DNA of 64,000 bases from Deltaproteobacteria bacterium (lineage in GTDB: Bacteria; Myxococcota; UBA727; VGSZ01), in the NCBI GenBank assembly GCA_020850995.1, contig JADZDP010000170.1:62001-126000 (forward strand), written 5' to 3'. The notes below the pieces were generated by a model. The model was given only the letters and a program-made list of their open reading frames with translations. It was not told where the DNA came from and searched no databases. This document shows, in pieces, positions 1 to 9,400 of this stretch; within the stretch, counting starts at the first letter, position 1; every line of letters starts with the position of its first letter. A program made the position numbers and the translations under genes.

Positions 1-203
1 CTTGAGGAGCTCGAGGACTTGCCCTTGCCCGCGGCGCTGAGCTGCTCCGCCAGCTCGAGCAGCGTCGAGAGCTCGCGCGGCGCCTGGGTCTCGGCGGCGA
101 GCAGCTGCGCGGCATCTTGCAGCAGGTCAGGGTCGAGCCGCAGGGCTTCGGCGCGGGCGGTCAGCGGCGACAACACCAGGGCGAGGAAGATGACGCTGCG
201 CAT
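1..203 (-). CDS. Secreted protein, N-terminal fragment (runs off the left edge)
   Basis: On the reverse strand an ATG at 203 opens a frame that stays open to base 1. It begins with a clear Sec signal peptide (MRSVIFLALVLSPLTARA, cleavage expected near ARA/EA), followed by about 48 residues of helical, Leu/Ala/Glu-rich sequence ending in a Lys/Ser stretch. About 67 residues are visible and the remainder lies outside the window. The product is probably exported to the periplasm. I do not recognise the family. It is transcribed away from the glutamate dehydrogenase gene, so 204-296 should hold divergent promoters. Confidence 0.6.
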   Translation of the reverse strand, partial: MRSVIFLALVLSPLTARAEALRLDPDLLQDAAQLLAAETQAPRELSTLLELAEQLSAAGKGKSSSSS

Positions 204-296
204 GGCGTCGTGATCTAGCCCAAGCGCTGCCTCCCACAAAGCCCCTTGTGGTACACGCATTGCCGTCTATTGAGGCACGATCGCAGGAGCACTTCG

Positions 297-1621
<1,325 letters not shown>

Positions 1622-1625
<4 letters not shown>

Positions 1626-1635
1626 CGCCCGCTAC
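1622..1635. terminator. Small inverted repeat spanning two convergent stop codons
   Basis: GTAGCG-CC-CGCTAC is a perfect inverted repeat that contains the TAG stop of the forward gdh gene and the mirrored stop of the reverse lipoprotein gene, which are only 6 bases apart. It could form a short hairpin in transcripts from either side. No T-run follows, so a role as an intrinsic terminator is only a guess. Confidence 0.3.
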
Positions 1636-2216
1636 TCGATGGCCCAGAGCAGATCGTCGCTGCGCGCGTAGGACTCGGCGGGCAGCGAGCCGTCGAGCTG
1701 CGTGGTGGCGGCGCCCGAGACCGCGATGCGGAACGCGCCGCCGGAGCGGCCGTCGAAGTTGATGGCGAAGGCCTGGTACAGGCCCGGCTCGACGCCGTCG
1801 TTGAAGAAGATGTTCTCCACGTGGGTGCCGGGGCCGCAGTCGATGATGCACTGATCGACGTCGAGCAGGCCGCCCGCCGCCGCGGTGTTGCCGAAGTAGA
1901 TCTCCTCGAGGCTCGGTGTGATGACGTGCAGGTCGTAGTCGGCGTCGGCCTCGAAGGTGAGCGTCACCTGCAAGACGCCGACGCCGACGCAGGTGCCGGC
2001 CTCGCACTCGGCGTTCTGGCCACAGTCATCGTCGTTCTGGCACTCGTCGCCCGAGGTGGTGGGCGGCGCTGGCGTCTCGGGCTCGGGCTCGTCGTCCACC
2101 TCATCGGTGGGCTCGCGCTCGCGCTCGCGCGGCGGATCCGGAAGCTCGAGCAGGGTCTCCTCGGCGCAGCCGAGGGCGGCGAGCGGCACGAGGGTGAGGA
2201 GCGCTAGCAGACGCAT
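1632..2216 (-). CDS. Lipoprotein with Cys-rich (DUF7107-like) segment and C-terminal beta domain
   Basis: Start is ATG 2216, where a type II signal peptide begins (MRLLALLTLVPLAALGC, lipobox LGC); upstream in-frame sequence is not protein-like. The 194-residue product has an acidic/proline-rich linker (residues about 20-55), then a short Cys-rich stretch of the CQNDDDCGQNAECEAGTCVG kind common in Myxococcota surface lipoproteins, then about 110 residues of predicted beta sequence (LQVTLTFEADADYDLHV, GLYQAFAINFDGRSGG) resembling bacterial pre-peptidase or jelly-roll domains. Probably an outer-membrane anchored surface protein. Function unknown. It converges on gdh with 6 bases between stops. 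Confidence 0.75.
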   Translation of the reverse strand: MRLLALLTLVPLAALGCAEETLLELPDPPREREREPTDEVDDEPEPETPAPPTTSGDECQNDDDCGQNAECEAGTCVGVGVLQVTLTFEADADYDLHVITPSLEEIYFGNTAAAGGLLDVDQCIIDCGPGTHVENIFFNDGVEPGLYQAFAINFDGRSGGAFRIAVSGAATTQLDGSLPAESYARSDDLLWAIE

Positions 2217-2277
2217 ACCTGAGTGTCGGATGTGCGGGCGTGTGGTTGCGCCGGGCACTTGACCGAGGGCACGCGGA

Positions 2278-2964
2278 TCAGGGCTGGGGCATGGCGCGGC
2301 GCGTCGACGCCGGTTGGATGCGGCCGCGCACCCCGCTCGCCCGCGCCACCTCGGGGACGCCGCCGCGCACCTCGTGGTCCTGCAGGGCGCCGCGCAGCCA
2401 CAGGGTGCGGTCGACGAAGGCGTGGAAGGCCGCGAGCAGCGGTGCCACCAGGGCATCGCCCTCGAGCGCCGCCAGCGCGGCCGCGATGGCCTCGAGGGTG
2501 GCCAGGCCACCCGCGCGCGATTCGGACCGCAAGCGATAGCCGCTCGCCGTGCCCGAGGGCAGGGCCACGCGCGGCAGCGAGCCGAGCCCAGGCGCGCGCC
2601 GCGCGATCTTGCTCGCCTGGCGCCAGCTGCCGTCGGGGACCACCAGGGTCAGCGGCGCGCCATCGGCGTAGCGCGTCAGCGGCTCTGCGTGTTCGTGCGG
2701 AAAGAGCAGCACCGCGCGCTCGCCGGCAGCGATCAGGGGATCGGGTGGCGGGCGCGCGCGGTCGCCAATCACAACGACGCGCGCGCGGGGCAGACAGCGC
2801 GCGGCCAAGAGACCGGTGTTGGTCGGCTTGCGCTCCTCCTCGCGGTGGACCACGAGCAGGAGTTGGGTGCGCGCGTCGACGCGCGGCAACAGGCAGCACA
2901 TGCACAGCGGCCGCGGTAAGCGGCACGCATCGCAACGTTGCGCCGAGTTGCTCCGACGGCTCAT
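2278..2964 (-). CDS. tapT: DTW-domain tRNA-uridine aminocarboxypropyltransferase
   Basis: The family (TapT/YfiP) transfers the 3-amino-3-carboxypropyl group of S-adenosylmethionine to a uridine in tRNA. The 228-residue protein carries the N-terminal cysteine cluster (CDACRLPRPLCMCC, residues 11-24), a HREE segment at 40-44, the DTW signature as DGSW (D111-W114 in VVPDGSWRQA) and the LRSES...GLATLEA motif that follows in the family. ATG 2964 gives the usual family N-terminus. Serine replaces threonine in the signature, which is a tolerated variant. The C-terminal tail of about 25 residues is Arg-rich and not conserved. It is followed by the lipoprotein gene on the same strand with 61 bases between. 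Confidence 0.85.
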   Translation of the reverse strand: MSRRSNSAQRCDACRLPRPLCMCCLLPRVDARTQLLLVVHREEERKPTNTGLLAARCLPRARVVVIGDRARPPPDPLIAAGERAVLLFPHEHAEPLTRYADGAPLTLVVPDGSWRQASKIARRAPGLGSLPRVALPSGTASGYRLRSESRAGGLATLEAIAAALAALEGDALVAPLLAAFHAFVDRTLWLRGALQDHEVRGGVPEVARASGVRGRIQPASTRRAMPQP

Positions 2965-3110
2965 CGGCCTCGAGGGTAGCGCGACCGCGTGGGGCGGCGA
3001 CGGCCAAGCGGCGCGCGCGAGCTGTCGAGCGCAAGCACCACCCCCCGCGCGGCGCTTCCGTGGTACATCGCGAGGGCCGCGCGCATCGACGCGCGTGCGG
3101 AGGTCGGGTC

Positions 3111-3800
3111 ATGCGCGTGCACGCCATGGGACTGATGCTCGTGTCACTGACGTCGGGCGCTGCGGGCGCGACCGCGCCCGCGCCGAGCGCGCTCTTGCAG
3201 CTCGATACGCGTCTCATCGACGACGTGGCCACGGTGGTGGGCGCCCCTTTGGCAGACGCCGGCACCGGCATGACGGTGGCGGACGGCACCGGCCCCGCGT
3301 CCTCGAGCGGCACGACGCTGGCCGCCGCCGGCGCCGCGTCGACGCCGCAGGGGAGGCAGTTCGGCATCGGGCTCGAGCTCGGCTACCCGGTGGCGCTGAC
3401 CATCAAGTACATGCTCAAGCCCGATCAAGGCATCGCCGCCGGCCTCGGCGTCTTCTCGGGCTTCGTCTACAACCACTCCAGCGTCACCATCTACGTCGAC
3501 TACGTCTACCACCCGCACCTGTTGACCACGGGCGAGGCCTTCGCGCTCACCTGGTACCTCGGCGGCGGCGCTCAGGTGATCATCAACGATCGGTTCAGCA
3601 CGCCGTGGGTGCCGGGCATCATGTACTCGGGCTGGGGTTACGGCAGCGTCTGGTTCGCGGCGCGTGTGCCCATCGGCGTGAGCCTGACGCTCGCGCAGGC
3701 GCCCCTCGAGGTCTTCCTCGAGGCCGCACCCAGCGTGCTGGTGTTCCCGGTGCTGTCCTTCGGCGTGGGCGGCGCCATCGGCATGCGCTTCTACCTCTGA
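3111..3800 (+). CDS. Exported beta-barrel-like protein
   Basis: ATG 3111 is preceded by GGAGG at 3099-3103. The 229-residue product begins with a short, weak signal sequence (MRVHAMGLMLVSLTSGAAGATA), then about 55 low-complexity Ala/Gly/Thr/Ser residues, then about 150 residues of alternating aromatic/Gly-rich strands (FGIGLELGYPVALTIKYM, GLGVFSGFVYNHSSVTIYVD, GGAIGMRFYL at the end). The terminal Phe-Tyr-Leu and strand pattern suggest a small outer-membrane barrel, perhaps of the BAPKO_0422 (DUF3996) type. Function not known. The last 10 bases overlap the 3' end of the reverse gene at 3791. Confidence 0.65.
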   Translation: MRVHAMGLMLVSLTSGAAGATAPAPSALLQLDTRLIDDVATVVGAPLADAGTGMTVADGTGPASSSGTTLAAAGAASTPQGRQFGIGLELGYPVALTIKYMLKPDQGIAAGLGVFSGFVYNHSSVTIYVDYVYHPHLLTTGEAFALTWYLGGGAQVIINDRFSTPWVPGIMYSGWGYGSVWFAARVPIGVSLTLAQAPLEVFLEAAPSVLVFPVLSFGVGGAIGMRFYL

Positions 3801-5329
3801 TCGATGGGCGAGGGGTCGGCCGGCGGGTCCGGTGTCGTCGCCGACGTCGATGGAGCACGGCGCTGCTCCAGCCAGAGCGCGCGCGTGACCCAGACGAAGA
3901 TGACCAGCACGGCCACCGACATGGGCACGAACACTGCGGAGCCCCGGTCGTAGAGCGCCATGAGCTTGTGCATGGCCATGCCGATGAGAAAAAGGATGGT
4001 GAGCCCGACCTTGGCCCACTGCGTGGACAGGTGCTTGGCAAACCACAGCGTGGGGATGAGCAGCGCCACGTAGTAGTAGTAGGTGGGCGCCATCAACAAG
4101 TAGAAGGCGAAGAAGCCGAAGGCGAGCGCGTCGTCGGCCTCGAGCTTCTCGACGACGAAGGCGCTCGCCACCAGCAGTGCCAGACAGATCAGGTAGAACA
4201 GCGCCGAGTAGGTGTCGAAGGACTCCTGCGCGCCGTCGAAGCCCAACACCAACAGGAACACGTAGCGGAACCCGATGCGCCAGCTCGTGACCGCGCTGGC
4301 GTGAGGCACGATCTTGTCGAAGAACTCGCGCCAATAGTCGACGCCGTACACACCGGCGGACGCGGCCACCAGCATCGCCATGACCGCGCCCATGCCCACG
4401 AGGAAGAGCACGCTCGCGCGGTCGACGCGACGGTGGCGCACCAGCTCGGCGACGAGCTTCACGCCCACGCCGAAGCCGAACACGATGGGGAACACGCGCA
4501 TCATGGCCGCGTAGCCGACGAGCGCTCCGGCCAGCGCGGGTCGACCTTTGCGCTGCGCCACCAGGGCGAGCAGCAGGCACACGATCCAGTCGACGCGCAA
4601 AAACGCGGCCTTGAGGTGCGCGTGATCGGTGACGAGCTGGGTGCCGAGCACGACCAGCACGAGCGCCAGCGCGCGCGCGCCGTAGGTGCGGCCGAGCGCG
4701 GTGAAGGCGACCAGCCACAGGAGCACGTCGATCCACGGCAGCAGCGCCACGCGCCCACTGGGCACCGACGCGTTGCTCGAGAACAGGCCGCTCACCAGGG
4801 TCCAGGCCGGCGACGCGTTGTAGCCCTTGTCGTCGAGCGCCTTGACCATGCCGGTCCACGAGGCACGCTCGGCCAAGTAGGCGGCGTCGACGCGATACTC
4901 CTGCCAGCGCTCGGGCGTGAAGCGCGCCTTGACGTCGGGGATCATGCGCCGCAGCCGCTCGGGCGAGACGTGCTTGCCGGTCTCCAGGTTGCGCGCGCGC
5001 TCGATCTTGATGGGGCCGCGGCCACGATCGGCGGCGTTCTCGTCGAGCGCCGCCACGGTGGCGACGTACAAGCCGGTGTAGCCAAGCTCGTGCGCGTACT
5101 TGGTGCCGAGGTAGTAGTGGAAGTGCTCGTAGCCGTTGAAGTAGCGCTGGGCGCGCACGTTGGGCCACGCGTAGTGGACCATGGCGAGCAGCGCGAGCGC
5201 GGCCCACGCGGCGGTCACCACGCGGCGCGAGCTGCGTGCCTCGATCCACGCGCCACCCCACACCAGCACCAAGGCGAGCGGGGGCACCACGTACACCAGG
5301 TTGACGATCAGGCTGCTCAGGTCGGTCAT
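3791..5329 (-). CDS. Polytopic membrane protein, GT-C glycosyltransferase-like
   Basis: A 512-residue inner-membrane protein with roughly ten hydrophobic segments, starting at ATG 5329 (MTDLSSLIVNLVYVVPPLAL); 14 more in-frame codons upstream lack hydrophobicity. A large soluble loop (about residues 60-165) follows the second membrane segment and includes RYFNGYEHFHYYLGTKYAHELGY-type sequence, similar in layout to uncharacterised bacterial proteins predicted as polyprenyl-phosphate-dependent (GT-C) glycosyltransferases. I see no decisive catalytic motif, so the enzymatic call is an inference from topology. It is divergent from the WbpP-like epimerase (68-base gap), consistent with a shared role in envelope glycans. 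Confidence 0.6.
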   Translation of the reverse strand: MTDLSSLIVNLVYVVPPLALVLVWGGAWIEARSSRRVVTAAWAALALLAMVHYAWPNVRAQRYFNGYEHFHYYLGTKYAHELGYTGLYVATVAALDENAADRGRGPIKIERARNLETGKHVSPERLRRMIPDVKARFTPERWQEYRVDAAYLAERASWTGMVKALDDKGYNASPAWTLVSGLFSSNASVPSGRVALLPWIDVLLWLVAFTALGRTYGARALALVLVVLGTQLVTDHAHLKAAFLRVDWIVCLLLALVAQRKGRPALAGALVGYAAMMRVFPIVFGFGVGVKLVAELVRHRRVDRASVLFLVGMGAVMAMLVAASAGVYGVDYWREFFDKIVPHASAVTSWRIGFRYVFLLVLGFDGAQESFDTYSALFYLICLALLVASAFVVEKLEADDALAFGFFAFYLLMAPTYYYYVALLIPTLWFAKHLSTQWAKVGLTILFLIGMAMHKLMALYDRGSAVFVPMSVAVLVIFVWVTRALWLEQRRAPSTSATTPDPPADPSPIDQR

Positions 5330-5397
5330 GGCGTCGAGCGGTCCCTTGTAGCGCCGCCGATGCTCGTGCAAAAGGTCCAGGTGAGGAGCGGGAACCC

Positions 5398-6420
5398 ATG
5401 ACCAGCATCGACGATGTCCACACCGAGCTGCGCCGCCAGCCGCGCCGCTGGCTCGTGACGGGCGGTGCCGGCTTCATCGGCAGCCACCTGGTGGAGACCC
5501 TGCTCGGCCTCGGGCAGCAGGTGCGCGTGCTCGACAACTTCGTCACCGGATCGCGCGCCAACCTCGAGGACGTGCAGCGCCGCGTCGGCGCGGCGCGCCC
5601 CTTGACCGTGCTCGAGGGCGACGTCGCCGACAACGCCACCTGCGCCGAGGCCTGTCGCGACATCGACGTGGTGCTGCACCAGGCCGCGCTCGGCAGCGTG
5701 CCGCGCTCGCTCGCCGACCCGCGGGCCACCCACCGCGCCAACGTCGACGGCTTCGTGCAGATGCTGTTGGCCGCCAAGGAAGCAGGCGTCGCGCGCTTCG
5801 TGTACGCGTCGTCGTCGTCGGTGTACGGCGACCACCCCGAGCTGCCCAAGGTGGAGGCGCGCATCGGCCGCCCGCTGTCGCCCTACGCCGCCAGCAAGCT
5901 CATCAACGAGGTATATGCGCGCGTGTACCAGTTGGGCTTCGGCATCGAGACCGTGGGCCTGCGCTACTTCAACGTGTTCGGCCCGCGGCAGGATCCGAAC
6001 GGCCCCTATGCGGCCGTGATCCCGAAGTGGGTGGCCGCGCTCTTGGGCGGCGAGCCCTGCGTCATCAACGGCGACGGCGAGACCAGCCGCGACTTCTGCT
6101 CTGTGCACAACGCCGTGCAGGCGAACCTGCTGGCGGCGCTGGCCCCCGCCTCGGCCACGGGCGAGGCGTACAACGTCGCGTTCGGCGCGCGCACCACGCT
6201 GCTCGAGCTCTTCGGCATGTTGCGCGATGGGCTGGCGCGCGAGCGGCGAGACATCGCCGCGGCGCAGCCGAGCTTCGGCCCCTTCCGTGCGGGCGACGTG
6301 CGCCACTCGCTCGCCGACATCACGAGCGCACGCGCGGCCCTCGGCTACGTGCCGACGCACGACGTTCAGGCGGGGCTGGCCGAGGCGTTGCCGTGGTACG
6401 TGGCGCAGGCGCGCGGGTAA
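5398..6420 (+). CDS. wbpP: UDP-N-acetylhexosamine C4-epimerase, WbpP/TviC type (extended SDR)
   Basis: A 340-residue NAD-dependent epimerase for nucleotide sugars. Visible motifs: TGGAGFIGSHLVE at the NAD-binding turn, acidic-residue loop DNFVTGS, the subgroup signature HQAALGSVPRS that marks WbpP/TviC-type UDP-GlcNAc/GalNAc epimerases, active-site SSSSVYGDHP and the YAASK catalytic Tyr-Lys pair, then LRYFNVFGPRQDPNGPYAAVIPKW and SRDFCSVHNAVQANL. All key residues are present. GAGGAG at 5383-5388 precedes ATG 5398. It would supply N-acetylgalactosamine-type precursors for surface polysaccharide. Its neighbour on the opposite strand is a membrane protein of glycosyltransferase-like topology. 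The exact substrate cannot be read from sequence. Confidence 0.88.
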   Translation: MTSIDDVHTELRRQPRRWLVTGGAGFIGSHLVETLLGLGQQVRVLDNFVTGSRANLEDVQRRVGAARPLTVLEGDVADNATCAEACRDIDVVLHQAALGSVPRSLADPRATHRANVDGFVQMLLAAKEAGVARFVYASSSSVYGDHPELPKVEARIGRPLSPYAASKLINEVYARVYQLGFGIETVGLRYFNVFGPRQDPNGPYAAVIPKWVAALLGGEPCVINGDGETSRDFCSVHNAVQANLLAALAPASATGEAYNVAFGARTTLLELFGMLRDGLARERRDIAAAQPSFGPFRAGDVRHSLADITSARAALGYVPTHDVQAGLAEALPWYVAQARG

Positions 6421-6432
6421 GGACGCGCGTCC
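6421..6432. terminator. Palindrome between convergent genes
   Basis: GGACGCGCGTCC is a perfect 12-base palindrome filling the 13-base gap between the stop of the epimerase gene and the stop of the reverse fusion gene. It has no loop of its own and no T-run, so terminator function is tentative. Confidence 0.2.
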
Positions 6433-6433
6433 G

Positions 6434-9400
6434 CTACAACACTTCGCGCACCGCCTGCTCGAGCCGCGCCAGGCCCGCCTGCACGTCGTCATCGCTGACG
6501 CACAGCGGAGGCGCCAGCACCACGCGGCCCGGCAAGCCACGGCCGAGGCGCAAGCCACGGCGGAACGCGCCCTTCTTCAGCGCGTCGGCCTTGAGCACGT
6601 CGCCGAGGTCGAGCACCTGCCACAAGCCGGCGCCCAGGCGCCGTCCGGGCAGGCGCATCTCGTCGAGGCGCCGATGGAAGGCAGCGCCGTGTCCGTCCTT
6701 CAAGAGCGCGCGCGCCTCCAACAGGTGATGGTAGGTGCGCAAGATCGACAGCTCGTCGCCGTCCCAGGTGGAGATGAGCGTCAAGGGCTTGCCGACGTAG
6801 TGTTTGTCGTCGACGAACACGTGGCCGAGCTGCGCGCCCGAGTACCAGAGCACCAGGTTTGGGTTGAGCGGCTCGCCGTCGGAGGCCCACAGGTTGGGCC
6901 CAAGGCGCCCGAGCGCGCTGGCGGTCTCGACGGCGACGATGGGGATGCCCGTGTCGGCGTGCAGGGCGGCCAGCGCGCTTTGGAAGTCGTCGGGCAAGGT
7001 GAGGCCGCTCTTCTCGCCCATGAGCTCGACCACGATGGCCAAGAAGCGCTCGGAGCCGTAGCGGTTGAGGGCGGCCATGATGGCGCCCACCGACGCGTCG
7101 GTGCCCACCTCTCCGGGGTGGGGCACGCGCGGCCAATCGAACCACGCGAAGGGTTGCTGCTCACCCGAGGGATCGGTGAGCGAGCGCGCCGCGGCGGTGG
7201 TGTTGCCGAGGTACTGCCGCTCGAGGCCGAGCACGATGTCGGCCTGGGGCCGCTTGACGCGCAGGCAGCGAATGGCCTTGTCGAGCATCTCGTCCCGGCC
7301 GGAGGTGAAATACACGTGAGGCAGGCCCTTGGGGCCGAGGTGCATCAACAGCTCGACGTAGCGCACCACGTCGGGCGTCACCCAGTTCGACAGCGTGAGC
7401 TTGGTGCCCACGGCGCCGGTGAATTCGCCGTCGAAGAGCGCGCGCACCATGCGCGGGTGGCGCGCACCGAGCGGCGCCTGCACGCTGCTCGACCAATCGA
7501 GGTGGCGCTCGCCCACCGCCACCGGCTCTTCGGGCAGCGCCGTGGGGCACGACGGGTGTTGCAGGGGGATGCGGTAGTAGAGCGCCTGGCCGCTGCGGTC
7601 ACCGTACTGATCGCGTCGGTAGTGCTCGACGACGTAGGCGCCGAACAAGCGATTGATGGCCGCCATGTCGCGCGTGAAGTGCAGGCGGTTGCGGCCGCTC
7701 ATGAACAGGTAGCGCGGCGCGCCGCTCTTGCCCTTCATGGCGGCGACGTGGCGCACCTGCGCGCTCTTGAGGCGCTGGCCGAGGCCGGTGCCGCGCGCGC
7801 CTGGGGCCACCGTGATGTTGGCCGAGTAGAAGGTGTTGTGGCTGCCGTTCATGGTGTCGTCGCGTGGGCCGTCGCTCTTGTAGTGCTCCACCGGGCCGCC
7901 GAACGCATAGCCGAGCACGCGCTCGCCCACGTCGGTGTAGCGCACCAGCATCACGCCCATGCCACCGTCGCCGGTGACCATACGCTTGAGATCCTCTTCG
8001 CTGTCGCGCCGGCCGTCTTCGTAGGTGGCGTTCTCGATGTCGACGATCTTGTCGGCGTAGTCGGACCATTCACGCGGATCGAGCACCACGACACGTGCGC
8101 CCAGCACCTCTGCCAGCAGACGGGTGGGCTCCATGCCGAAGGAGCCGGTGAGCTGGTCGTAGGCGGCGCGCGGATCGGGCGCGCGATCGATCTCCGTCGA
8201 CAGGTGCCGCATCCGCTCGAGGACCTTCGACGGGAAGGCCCAGGCGCGCTCCTGGCTCGTGGCGCGCACCAACGCAGCCTCGACCGCGCCGTCATCGAAC
8301 TGGCCCTCCATCGAGAGCACCCGATCGCACACCTTCTCGAGCGGCCCGCGCGGCAGGTTGATCATCCAGCGCAAGAGCGCAGGCGGATCCTCGGAGAGCG
8401 TGTCGTAATGGAGGCCAAAGGTGCCGCCGGTGGTGCGCGCCGGCTCCGAGGAGCGCGCAGAGCCGTCTTCCCACGGTGGCGCCTTGTACTGCTCCATGGC
8501 CTCGCGCTGCTTGGCGGGGTCGAGGCCGCGCGCCTTGGCGACGATGGCGTTGAGCGCCTCGCGCAGCCCGGCGAACAGCATCTCGAGCTCGCGGATGGTC
8601 CACGAGATGTTCAGGCGGAAGCGCACCGTCTTGTCGCCCGCCAAGTACGCCATGAAGCCGCGATAGAAGCGCTGGTTGATGAGCTGGTTGGCCAGGTGCG
8701 CGCTCGGCAGGTCGAAGGCGAAGGCCCAGCCCACGTTGCGCGGGTTCATCACCAACGCCGGGTAGTCGACGGCGAGGGTCCACAACCGCTCTTGGATCTC
8801 GGTCTGCATCTGCAGCGCGCTGGTCTGGGCGATGCCCTCGCCGTGGGCCAGGCCGCGGCGGAGCTGCACGGCGTGGCAGGGCGCCGGCCGCGGATCGGCC
8901 CACACCGACAGGCACACGCCGAGCTGCGCCTTCTTGGCCGAGCTCACGCAGTCGGGGCCGTCGGGCTGACCACGTTGATTGCGCAGCGAGAAGGCGGCGT
9001 GCCACCAGAAGGGGCCGCCCAGGCCAAAGCCGGTCTGCACCTCGTCGAACACCAGGGGCACCGAGAAGCCGCGCGTGAGCGCGCGCAGGCCGTTGAAGAA
9101 GCGCGCGGTGCCGTAGTTGTCGCCGCCCTCGCCCTGCATGGGCTCGGCGATGACGCAGCACACGTCGCCCTTCTTGATCTCGTTGCGCACCGCCATCAGC
9201 GCTTCGACCTCGGCCTGCACCAGCGGATCGCCGTCGTCGCCGGGGGTCTGTCCGGTGGCCCACGCGGTGATCCACGCGTCCTCCACCGGCGGCTCCTCGC
9301 GCGGATCGCTCCACTTCGGGAAGGGCACGAACACCGCCTCGTAGCCCTTGAGCTCGAAGGGCGCGCGCTTGGCGGGGTTGTGCGTGGCATGCAGCGCCAT

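Noticed and set aside
3144..5864. 906-codon reverse ORF
   Set aside because: Arg/Ala-rich translation overlapping three well-supported genes in other frames.
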